A stretch of DNA of 49,257 nucleotides, from contig NZ_NWMV01000022.1 in assembly GCF_002837145.1 (NCBI RefSeq), positions 1 through 49,257 on the forward strand. Direction: 5' to 3'. Positions 40,706 through 49,257 of the stretch are shown in pieces (within the stretch, counting starts at the first letter, position 1; every line of letters begins with the position of its first letter). The DNA is from Macromonas nakdongensis. GTDB lineage: Bacteria > Pseudomonadota > Gammaproteobacteria > Burkholderiales > Burkholderiaceae_C. The notes under the pieces are model-generated. The model was not told the DNA's origin and ran no database searches. It saw nothing but the letters and a program-made list of their open reading frames with translations. The position numbers were made by a program, and so were the translations under genes.

Positions 40706-42085
40706 ATGCAAGCGCTACACGCATTTTTCAACTGGCTCAACGGCATCGTCTGGGGCGTGCCCATGATCGTGCTGATCCTGGGCACCGGCTTCTACCTCCA
40801 GTTCCGGCTGGGCTTCATGCCCCTGCGCAAGATCGGCCATGGCCTGCGACTGATCGTGAAAAGCCGGGACCGGGGCGATGCCCGGGACGGTGAAATTTCG
40901 CCCTTCGCCGCGCTGATGACCGCCTTGTCGGCCACCGTGGGCACGGGCAACATCGCCGGTGTGGCGGCGGCGCTGGCCGTGGGCGGCCCTGGCGCGCTGT
41001 TCTGGATGTGGATGACCGCCTTCGTCGGCATGGCCACCAAGTACGCCGAGGTGGTGCTGGCGGTGAAATACCGCGAGGTGGACGACCGCGGCGAACACGT
41101 GGGCGGCCCCATGTACGCCATCAAGAACGGGCTGGGCCGGCACTGGCGCTGGCTGGGCACCGCTTTCGCCGTCTTCGGTGGGCTGGCCGGCTTCGGCATC
41201 GGCAACATGGTGCAGGCCAACGGCATTGCCAGCGCCATGCACAACGCCTTCGGGCTGGACACCTGGATCACCGGCGCGGTGCTGGTCGCGCTGACCGGCG
41301 CCGTGGTGCTGGGCGGCATCAAGCGCATCGGTGCGGTGGCCGAAAAGCTGGTGCCGGCCATGTGCGTCGGCTACATCCTGTGCGTGGGGGTGGTCCTGGT
41401 GATGTTCGCCGACCGCATCCCCGATGCCCTGGCGCTGGTCTTCCACCACGCCTTCAACCCCACGGCGGCAACCGGCGGTTTTGTGGGTGCCAGCGTGATG
41501 CTGGCCCTGCAAAAAGGCGTGGCGCGCGGCATTTTCTCGAACGAAGCGGGCCTGGGCACCGCCGGCATCGCCCAGGCGGCAGGCGCCACGCGCGACCCGG
41601 TCTTTTCCGGCCTCATCGGCATGATGGGCACCTTCATCGACACCCTCATCGTCTGCACCTGCACCGGCCTGGCCATCCTGGTCACGGGCGTGTGGGATTC
41701 GGGCCAGACCGGTGCCGTGCTCAGTGCCTCGGCGTTCGAAGCGGCCATGCCCGGCGTGGGCAAGTACCTGCTGGCGGTGTCGCTGGCGGTGTTCGCCTTC
41801 ACCACCATCCTGGGCTGGGCCTACTACAGCGAAAAATGCTGGGGCTTCCTGGTGGGCACGGTCTGCGAAAAACCGTTCCGCCTGCTCTGGACCCTGGCCG
41901 TCTTCCCCGGTGCCGTGCTCAGTCTGGACTTCGCCTGGCTGGTGGCCGACACGCTCAACGCCCTGATGGCCATCCCCAACCTGATCGCCCTGGTGCTGCT
42001 GACCCCGGTGATCGTGCAACTGACGCGGGACCATTTTGAGCGCACGGCCCCCCTCGGCGTGACCCCCAGCGCGCAACGCGGCTGA
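40706..42085 (+). CDS. Alanine/glycine:cation symporter (AGCS family)
   Basis: Sodium-coupled amino acid transporter of 459 residues with about 10-11 hydrophobic segments. Family signatures are MTALSATVGTGNIAGVA near 69-85, GGPMYAIKNGLG near 135 and FSNEAGLGTAGIAQAA near 279-294. These take up alanine and/or glycine. It follows the dadA-like gene by 112 bases and no terminator is visible between, so both can be on the riboswitch-controlled mRNA. AGGA is six bases before the chosen ATG at 40706; an ATG at 40700 overlaps that site. The final 15-20 residues are hydrophilic and variable. Confidence 0.95.
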   Translation: MQALHAFFNWLNGIVWGVPMIVLILGTGFYLQFRLGFMPLRKIGHGLRLIVKSRDRGDARDGEISPFAALMTALSATVGTGNIAGVAAALAVGGPGALFWMWMTAFVGMATKYAEVVLAVKYREVDDRGEHVGGPMYAIKNGLGRHWRWLGTAFAVFGGLAGFGIGNMVQANGIASAMHNAFGLDTWITGAVLVALTGAVVLGGIKRIGAVAEKLVPAMCVGYILCVGVVLVMFADRIPDALALVFHHAFNPTAATGGFVGASVMLALQKGVARGIFSNEAGLGTAGIAQAAGATRDPVFSGLIGMMGTFIDTLIVCTCTGLAILVTGVWDSGQTGAVLSASAFEAAMPGVGKYLLAVSLAVFAFTTILGWAYYSEKCWGFLVGTVCEKPFRLLWTLAVFPGAVLSLDFAWLVADTLNALMAIPNLIALVLLTPVIVQLTRDHFERTAPLGVTPSAQRG

Positions 42086-42115
42086 ACCCGGTCGGCCAGG
42101 GGCGGCGGGGCTGGG

Positions 42116-42121
42116 TAAAAT
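42116..42121 (+). promoter_or_regulatory. Putative -10 element for DUF3460-scpA
   Basis: TAAAAT lies eight bases before the DUF3460 ATG. If it is the -10, transcription begins at or next to the start codon, so the message would be leaderless or nearly so. Confidence 0.45.
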
Positions 42122-42129
42122 CGGGTGCC

Positions 42130-42342
42130 ATGAACCTCTTTGCCCGCCCCCACTACGTCTCTGACGCCACGCAGTTCATCGACTCGCTCAAGGCGGCCAA
42201 GCCCACGCTGGAAGCCGAGCAACGCCAGGGCCGCGCCTTGCTGTGGGACCGTCCGGTGGACCGCGGCTTCAACGCTGGGGCCAACGCCGCCCGCGTGGAC
42301 CAGAAGCCCTACGTCTACCAGACCGAACCCAGCCTGCGCTGA
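42130..42342 (+). CDS. DUF3460-family small protein
   Basis: A 70-residue protein with the DUF3460 pattern: [10 protein letters not shown] near the start, [17 protein letters not shown] in the middle and [10 protein letters not shown] at the end. The function of this family, found in Betaproteobacteria, is not known. It comes 29 bases before scpA on the same strand, an arrangement I know from other Burkholderiales. No ribosome site is seen, and a -10-like hexamer stands only eight bases upstream, hinting at a leaderless message. Confidence 0.88.
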   Translation: MNLFARPHYVSDATQFIDSLKAAKPTLEAEQRQGRALLWDRPVDRGFNAGANAARVDQKPYVYQTEPSLR

Positions 42343-42371
42343 ACGCCCGCGTCTCGGCCGTCTCGGGCAGC

Positions 42372-43232
42372 ATGACCACCGCCACCGCGCCGGACGCCGA
42401 GCTGCCCCCGGCCCCGGCCGACCTTCCCGACACCCTGCCCGAGGTGGTGGACCAGGTGGCGCGCGCCCGCCTCTACGGCGAGCCGCTGTTCGCGCTGCCG
42501 CAGGACCTCTACATCCCGCCCGATGCGCTGGAAGTCTTCCTGGAGGCCTTCGAGGGCCCGCTGGACCTGCTGCTCTACCTGATCCGCAAGCAGAACTTCA
42601 ACATCCTCGACATCCCCATGGCCGATGTCACGCGCCAGTACCTGGGCTATGTGGACCAGGTGCGTGCGCGCAACCTGGAACTGGCCGGCGAGTACCTGCT
42701 GATGGCGGCCATGCTGATCGAGATCAAGTCGCGCATGCTGTTGCCGCCCAAAAAGGTGGCCGAGGGCGAAGAGGCCGAAGACCCGCGCGCCGAACTGGTG
42801 CGCCGCCTGCTGGAATACGAGCAGATGAAGCGCGCCGCCCTGCAACTGAACGAACTGCCCCAGTTGGGCCGCGACTTTTTGCGCGCCCAGGTACACGTGG
42901 AACAGTCGCTGGCGCCGCGCTTCCCCAACGTGGACCCGATCGACCTGCAGACCGCCTGGCGCGACATCCTGCGCCGCGCCCAACTGGTCCAGCACCACCG
43001 CATCAGCCGCGAAGAACTCAGCGTGCGCGAACACATGAGCCTGGTGTTGCGCCGGCTGCAAGGCCGCAAGTTCGTGGAATTCGGCGACCTGTTCGACCTG
43101 CGCAAAGGCGTGCCGGTGCTGGTGGTCACCTTCATCGCCATGCTGGAACTGGCCAAGGAAACGCTGATCGAGCTGACCCAGGCCGAAGCCTTTGCCCCGA
43201 TTTACGTGCGACTGGCCTACACCCCCACCTGA
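42372..43232 (+). CDS. scpA: Segregation and condensation protein A
   Basis: Kleisin subunit of the Smc-ScpAB condensin, 286 residues. After a variable Pro-rich N-terminus (1-35) come the kleisin core [19 protein letters not shown] near 58-76, a helical Smc-neck-binding region, and [18 protein letters not shown] near 139-156. The C-terminal winged-helix part reads [12 protein letters not shown]-like ([13 protein letters not shown]). The ATG at 42372 is chosen; the in-frame reading from 42243 crosses the DUF3460 gene. No smc or scpB gene is in the window. In many Burkholderiales panC follows scpA; here nadB does. Confidence 0.93.
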   Translation: MTTATAPDAELPPAPADLPDTLPEVVDQVARARLYGEPLFALPQDLYIPPDALEVFLEAFEGPLDLLLYLIRKQNFNILDIPMADVTRQYLGYVDQVRARNLELAGEYLLMAAMLIEIKSRMLLPPKKVAEGEEAEDPRAELVRRLLEYEQMKRAALQLNELPQLGRDFLRAQVHVEQSLAPRFPNVDPIDLQTAWRDILRRAQLVQHHRISREELSVREHMSLVLRRLQGRKFVEFGDLFDLRKGVPVLVVTFIAMLELAKETLIELTQAEAFAPIYVRLAYTPT

Positions 43233-43273
43233 GGCCCGCCCCTTTGGCCGCCCAGGCCGCCCCGGAATTGCCC

Positions 43274-44905
43274 ATGACCGCCCCGACCCCACCGAACGCC
43301 CCGAGCACCGCCACCACCCGCCAGTTTGACGTGGTCATCGTCGGCAGCGGCCTGGCCGGCCTGAGCAGCGCCCTGCTGCTGCCCGGCCACCTGCGCGTGG
43401 CGGTGCTGACCAAGCGCACCATCGAAGACGGCTCCAGCGGCTGGGCCCAGGGCGGCATTGCCGCCGTGCTGGCCGACGACGACAGCTTCGATGCGCACGT
43501 GGAAGACACCTTCGTGGCCGGCGCCGGCCTGTGCGACCCGGCGGCCACCCGCTTCACCGTGGAACACGCGCCCGAGGCCATCGCCTGGCTGCGCGACCTG
43601 GGCACCCAGTTCACCCTGCACGACGGCGAACTGCACCTGACCCGCGAAGGCGGCCACAGCCACCGGCGCATCGTGCATGCCGCCGACGCCACCGGCGCCG
43701 CCGTGCAGCACACCCTGATCGACCGGGTGCACCAGGCGCCCAACGTGCAGGTGTTCGAGACCCACAACCTGGTCGATCTGATTGTGAGCGACAAGCACGG
43801 CGGCCAGACCCACGCGCCGCGCCGCTGCCTGGGCGCCTACGCCCTGAACGAAGAAACCGACCAAGTCGAGGCCTTTGTGGCGCCGCACACCGTGCTCTGC
43901 ACCGGCGGCGCCGGCAAGGTCTACCTCTACACCAGCAACCCCGACACCGCCACCGGCGATGGCATTGCCGCCGCCTGGCGCGCCGGCTGCCGGGTGGCGA
44001 ACATGGAATTCATCCAGTTCCACCCGACTTGCCTGTACCACCCCAAGGCCAAGAGCTTCCTCATCACCGAGGCGGTGCGCGGCGAAGGCGGCCTGCTGAA
44101 ATTGCCGGCCCACCTGGGCGGCCACCGCTTCATGCTCGACCACGACCCGCGCGCCGAACTGGCCCCGCGCGACGTGGTCGCCCGCGCCATCGACTTCGAG
44201 ATGAAAAAGCACGGGCTGGACTGCGTCTACCTCGACATCTCGCACCAGCCGCCCGAGTTTCTGCGCGAGCACTTCCCCAACATCCTGGCGCGCTGCGCCG
44301 AGCTGGGCATCGACATCACCAAAGAGCCGATCCCCGTGGTGCCCGCCGCCCACTACACCTGCGGCGGGGTGGTGACCGACCTGAACGCCCGCACCGACCT
44401 GCCCGGCCTGTACGTGGTGGGCGAGGCCAGTTGCACCGGCCTGCACGGCGCCAACCGGCTGGCCAGCAATTCGCTGCTGGAGTGCATGGTGTTTGCGCGC
44501 GCGGCGGTGCGCGACATGGCGGCCCAGCCCACAGCGGCCATCCCCGCCATCCGGCCGTGGGACGACAGCCGTGTCATCGACGCCGACGAGCACGTCGTCA
44601 TCTCGCACAACTGGGACGAGCTGCGCCGCTTCATGTGGGACTACGTGGGCATTGTGCGCACCGACAAGCGGCTGGAGCGCGCCGCCCACCGCATCGCGCT
44701 GCTCAAGGCCGAAATCCAGGAGTTCTACAAGAGCTTCCACGTCACGCGCGACCTGCTGGAGCTGCGCAACCTGGTGGAGGTGGCCGACCTGATCGTGCGC
44801 TGCGCCCAGGCGCGCAAGGAAAGCCGCGGCCTGCACTTCAGCCGCGATTACCCGGACCTGCTGCCCGAGGCCCTGCCCACGGTGCTGGACCCGAACGCGG
44901 GCTGA
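43274..44905 (+). CDS. nadB: L-aspartate oxidase
   Basis: FAD enzyme of 543 residues, the first step of NAD synthesis, oxidising L-aspartate to iminoaspartate. The FAD motif [17 protein letters not shown] is at the N-terminus, and [12 protein letters not shown] near 55-66 is typical. Substrate-side motifs are HPTCLYHP near 254 and the ENP-like loop AAHYTCGGV near 358, and [20 protein letters not shown] is the signature of NadB. The C-terminal helical domain includes [12 protein letters not shown]. There is no clear ribosome site before the ATG, and the gene follows scpA by 41 bases. nadA and nadC, common partners, are not in the window. Confidence 0.96.
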   Translation: MTAPTPPNAPSTATTRQFDVVIVGSGLAGLSSALLLPGHLRVAVLTKRTIEDGSSGWAQGGIAAVLADDDSFDAHVEDTFVAGAGLCDPAATRFTVEHAPEAIAWLRDLGTQFTLHDGELHLTREGGHSHRRIVHAADATGAAVQHTLIDRVHQAPNVQVFETHNLVDLIVSDKHGGQTHAPRRCLGAYALNEETDQVEAFVAPHTVLCTGGAGKVYLYTSNPDTATGDGIAAAWRAGCRVANMEFIQFHPTCLYHPKAKSFLITEAVRGEGGLLKLPAHLGGHRFMLDHDPRAELAPRDVVARAIDFEMKKHGLDCVYLDISHQPPEFLREHFPNILARCAELGIDITKEPIPVVPAAHYTCGGVVTDLNARTDLPGLYVVGEASCTGLHGANRLASNSLLECMVFARAAVRDMAAQPTAAIPAIRPWDDSRVIDADEHVVISHNWDELRRFMWDYVGIVRTDKRLERAAHRIALLKAEIQEFYKSFHVTRDLLELRNLVEVADLIVRCAQARKESRGLHFSRDYPDLLPEALPTVLDPNAG

Positions 44906-44991
44906 AGGCCGCCGGGACGGCTGGGGCCTTGCGCCCCTGAGCCCCGTGGCGCCGGGAACGGGGCGCCCAGGCAGACCGTCTGCTGCGGCGC

Positions 44992-45606
44992 TTAAAGGAC
45001 GGCGTAGCGCCCCGGCTTGTGGTTGATGGCGATGAACAGGTTCATCACCACCGCCGCCAGCACCGACCAGGCCACCCGCTCGGGCTCCACCACCGTGAGC
45101 GCCAGCAGCACGATGGTGCAATCGATGCCCATTTGCACCTTGCCTGCGCGCCAGCCCTTGGCCCGCTGCAGGTACAGGCTGATGATGGTGGCTCCACCCA
45201 AACTGGCGTGGTGACGCGCCAGGAACAAACAACCCGAACCCAGCAGCAAACCACCCAGCACGGCGGCGTAGGCCGGGTGCAACCGCTCGATGGCGAACAG
45301 CTGCGGCGACCACTGCGTCAACGCCGACAGCAAGGTGATGGCCAGGAAGGTCTTGAGCGTGAACTCGCGCCCCATGCGGCGCCAGGCGAACCAGTAAAAC
45401 GGCAGGTTGATGAGAAAAAACCACTGCCCCAGCCCCCAACCGGTGGCGTAGTGCAGCACGAAGGCCGCGCCGGCCGTGCCGCCGGTCAGCAAACCGGATT
45501 GCGCAAACAGGATCAGCGCCAGCGACACGAACAGCGTGCCGGTGAAGATGGCCTGGGCGTCTTCAAAAACGGTGTGGGTGTGAATGGGTGGGACGGAGCT
45601 GGTCAT
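44992..45606 (-). CDS. YitT-family membrane protein
   Basis: Inner-membrane protein of 204 residues with five or six hydrophobic segments. The GLLTGGTAGAAFVLHYATG region near 38-56 and GGATIISLYLQRAKGW near 138-153 match the YitT/DUF161 group. The C-terminal cytosolic DUF2179 domain found in longer relatives is absent, so only the membrane part is present, as is common in proteobacterial members. Its function is unknown; a transport role is only suspected. The gene is convergent with nadB, with 86 bases between. Confidence 0.88.
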   Translation of the reverse strand: MTSSVPPIHTHTVFEDAQAIFTGTLFVSLALILFAQSGLLTGGTAGAAFVLHYATGWGLGQWFFLINLPFYWFAWRRMGREFTLKTFLAITLLSALTQWSPQLFAIERLHPAYAAVLGGLLLGSGCLFLARHHASLGGATIISLYLQRAKGWRAGKVQMGIDCTIVLLALTVVEPERVAWSVLAAVVMNLFIAINHKPGRYAVL

Positions 45607-45658
45607 GGCGCGGGGTAGATGCAGGCATCATGCCATGCGGTGCTGGGGCTACCACCCA

Positions 45659-46174
45659 TCAGGCGCCACCTACCAAACGCCCACCGTATTGGGTGCCAGG
45701 CATCCATCTTCGCTCACCGTTCAGCTCAATCTGCACCGGGTGCGCTGCACAAAATCCCACTTTCACCGACTGGCCGAGGTGGTTTTGGAGCCGTTGCACA
45801 AAATGGTCATAAGCGATGGAACACTGGTGTGCCCCACGACCACTGCACCGCCGCTGCAAAGTGCTCCATCGACCGTCGGACAGGATCAGGAAGTAATGAG
45901 AACCCGTCGCACGCAGAACACCGGTCCGCCACTCCAATGCACCCCGGTTTTTTTCAAGGCACGCCAACCGGTCACGTCTTCTCTCATTGGAGTTCGAAGT
46001 GGAAATCAGCATGAAGGCCAAGAGGACTGCAAAAATAGGCCCTACCCCAATCAGCAGATACCACCGGAGTCCGTCATCGTTTGGATTTTTTGGGATTGAC
46101 ACGGGGTGAGTTGAATGGAAATGGGGTGACCTCGCCTGCAACACATTAAACCGCAGACGGAATGGATACATCCA
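45659..46174 (-). CDS. Hypothetical single-pass membrane protein, lower GC
   Basis: An open frame of 171 residues that I do not recognise. A short N-terminus is followed by one hydrophobic helix (about 36-57, LRWYLLIGVGPIFAVLLAFM) and a soluble part of about 110 residues with several Cys (CLEKN, RRCSG, HQCSI, GFCAAH). This looks like an inner-membrane protein with its soluble part outside. GAAGGAC lies about ten bases before the ATG at 46174. Sampled 60-base lines here are 52-53% GC, well under the window average, so the gene may be a recent arrival. A plus-strand frame (45584-46099) overlaps it but is less protein-like. The real start could be elsewhere in the longer frame to 46426. Confidence 0.5.
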   Translation of the reverse strand, partial: WMYPFRLRFNVLQARSPHFHSTHPVSIPKNPNDDGLRWYLLIGVGPIFAVLLAFMLISTSNSNERRRDRLACLEKNRGALEWRTGVLRATGSHYFLILSDGRWSTLQRRCSGRGAHQCSIAYDHFVQRLQNHLGQSVKVGFCAAHPVQIELNGERRWMPGTQYGGRLVGGA

Positions 46175-46235
46175 GGCGATGTCCTTCCAGAGCGGATTCA
46201 GAACATCGACAGGAACGAGACATACAATCCGCACT

Positions 46236-48360
<2,125 letters not shown>

Positions 48361-48374
48361 GCCGCCAGCACACG

Positions 48375-48419
48375 CCCCCCAGACAGCGTCCGCCCCTTGC
48401 GGCCGGAGGCGCTGGGGGG
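48375..48419 (+). terminator. GC-rich hairpin after thiC
   Basis: CCCCCCAG (48375-48382) pairs with CTGGGGGG (48412-48419), with further pairing inside. No T run follows, so it may be a 3'-end stabiliser or a weak terminator. Confidence 0.45.
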
Positions 48420-48511
48420 CATGCTCCGTTCCATTCCCGATGGGGCCGCGGTTTGTATGCAATGGCAGGCCCGGCCTCTGTCACAATGCGCGCCGTTCCC
48501 AGGAGACCCCC

Positions 48512-48892
48512 ATGTTCCGCACCCTGCTCAAATCCAAGATCCACCGCGTCGCCGCCACCCACGCCGAACTGCACTACGAAGGTTCCTGCGCCATCGACGA
48601 AGACCTGATGGACGCAGCCAACCTCTGCGAAAACGAACAGATCCACATCTGGAACATCAACAACGGCGAGCGCTTCGTCACCTACGTCATCAAGGGCCAG
48701 CGCGGCTCCGGCATGATCTCGGTCAACGGCTCGGCGGCGCGCCGCGCCCAGGTGGGCGACCTGCTCATCATCGCTGCCTTCGCGCAGGTGCACGAGGACC
48801 ACGTGGCCCAGCACAGGCCGAAACTGGTGTTCGTCAACGACCGCAACCAGCAGGTGGAGCTGCGCGACAAGGTGGCCACGCAGCCGATGTGA
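48512..48892 (+). CDS. panD: Aspartate 1-decarboxylase PanD
   Basis: Pyruvoyl enzyme of 126 residues that turns aspartate into beta-alanine for pantothenate synthesis. The self-cleavage site is G24-S25 in HYEGSCAID, giving the catalytic pyruvoyl group on the large chain. K9, T57-like (RFVTYVIKG) and [16 protein letters not shown] are conserved. AGGAGA stands six bases before the ATG and CACAAT lies about 30 bases before it. A panZ maturation factor is not expected in this order. panB and panC are not in the window. Confidence 0.97.
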   Translation: MFRTLLKSKIHRVAATHAELHYEGSCAIDEDLMDAANLCENEQIHIWNINNGERFVTYVIKGQRGSGMISVNGSAARRAQVGDLLIIAAFAQVHEDHVAQHRPKLVFVNDRNQQVELRDKVATQPM

Positions 48893-48901
48893 CGGCCGGG
48901 C

Positions 48902-49257
48902 TCAGTCCAGCGTGGCGGGAATCCAGCCGCGCAGGCTGTTGAGGAAGGCCCAGCCGGTGGCCCGGGGCAGGTCGTCGAGCCGCACCACCGCTTCCTGCAG
49001 CCGGCCTTCGGCCAGGGCCACGGCGCGGCCCACACCGTCGAGCAGGCCGCAGGCCAGCGGCGGCGTGACCCAGCGGCCGTCCAGCTGCACGGCCAGGTTG
49101 CCGCGCGAGCACTCGGTCAACTCGCCGGCTTCGTTCCACAACACGGTGTCGAACACCCCGGGTGCCGCGGGCGCCGCGGCGTCGTAGTGCGCCCGCCGCG
49201 TGGTCTTGAAGCGCACGAACTCGCCGTGCGCCTCGCGCAGGGGCTGCGCGGCCAGAG
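48902..49257 (-). CDS. C-terminal end of a PabB/PabC-type aminotransferase (partial)
   Basis: The last roughly 118 residues of a gene whose start is beyond the window. The class IV aminotransferase pattern is clear: FKTTRRAHYDAAA, TECSRGNLAVQLDGRWVTPP, GLLDGVG and the final FLNSLRGWIPATLD. Proteins with this ending in Burkholderiales are usually 4-amino-4-deoxychorismate lyase, often fused to the PabB synthase component for 4-aminobenzoate and folate. Whether this one is fused cannot be seen. It is convergent with panD with only 9 bases between. Confidence 0.85.
   Translation of the reverse strand, partial: LAAQPLREAHGEFVRFKTTRRAHYDAAAPAAPGVFDTVLWNEAGELTECSRGNLAVQLDGRWVTPPLACGLLDGVGRAVALAEGRLQEAVVRLDDLPRATGWAFLNSLRGWIPATLD

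Noticed and set aside
45584-46099. Plus-strand 171-codon frame over the orphan gene
   Set aside because: No hydrophobic helix or motif and no good ribosome site; the minus-strand frame is more protein-like.

Overview
This is a GC-rich (roughly two-thirds G+C) bacterial chromosome segment. Gene content, codon use and neighbourhoods point to Burkholderiales, most likely Comamonadaceae of the Hydrogenophaga/Acidovorax type. Signs of this are a box (aerobic benzoyl-CoA) cluster, a MetH lacking its homocysteine domain, a DUF3460-scpA pair, a UbiH-like/DsbC/M61-peptidase group and TAAAAT/TACAAT -10 hexamers close to genes. The genus is inferred. No phage, plasmid, transposon, rRNA or CRISPR signal was seen. 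Coding density is very high, so most long antisense ORFs are shadows.

Layout. 1-6.4 kb: a diheme cytochrome c (cut by the window edge), katG, an RhlG-like SDR, a small conserved protein, a CAT-anticodon tRNA with terminator, and two divergent crotonases (one PaaG-like). 6.4-13.4 kb: M61 peptidase, DsbC and a UbiH/COQ6-family monooxygenase on the minus strand, a MOSC protein, a degenerate HD-GYP protein, an AT-rich island and an HSL-type esterase. 13.5-17.6 kb: ychF, then an SAH riboswitch controlling a MetH that lacks its N-terminal homocysteine module. 17.6-20.4 kb: one ORF joining the first ~160 residues of an FtsX-like ABC permease in frame to a GspE/PilB-like ATPase, the strangest object in the window. 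20.5-22.6 kb: upp and a glutamine-synthetase homologue.

22.5-32.6 kb is the benzoate region: boxC-boxB-boxA-fdhD and boxR on the minus strand, boxD-bclA on the plus strand. BclA makes benzoyl-CoA, BoxA/BoxB epoxidise it, BoxC opens the ring and releases formate, and BoxD oxidises the semialdehyde product. fdhD, a formate dehydrogenase maturation gene, sits 6 nt behind boxA, so formate disposal may be co-regulated with the pathway that makes it. Two TGCA-N6-TGCA sites lie exactly where a BoxR operator would be expected, and a strong intrinsic terminator lies between boxB and boxA.

32.6-49.3 kb is housekeeping: a PACE-type transporter gene overlapping apbC, metG, a DUF1275 protein, a SulP transporter, a tandem glycine riboswitch ahead of a dadA-like gene and an AGCS symporter, DUF3460-scpA-nadB, a YitT-family protein, a lower-GC orphan gene, a TPP riboswitch with thiC, panD, and the 3' end of a pabB/pabC-type gene. 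Three metabolite riboswitches (SAH, glycine, TPP) fall within about 32 kb.

No clearly undescribed multi-gene system (defence island, secretion locus, novel cluster) was found. The best leads are the permease-ATPase chimera, fdhD in the box operon and the intra-operon terminator.
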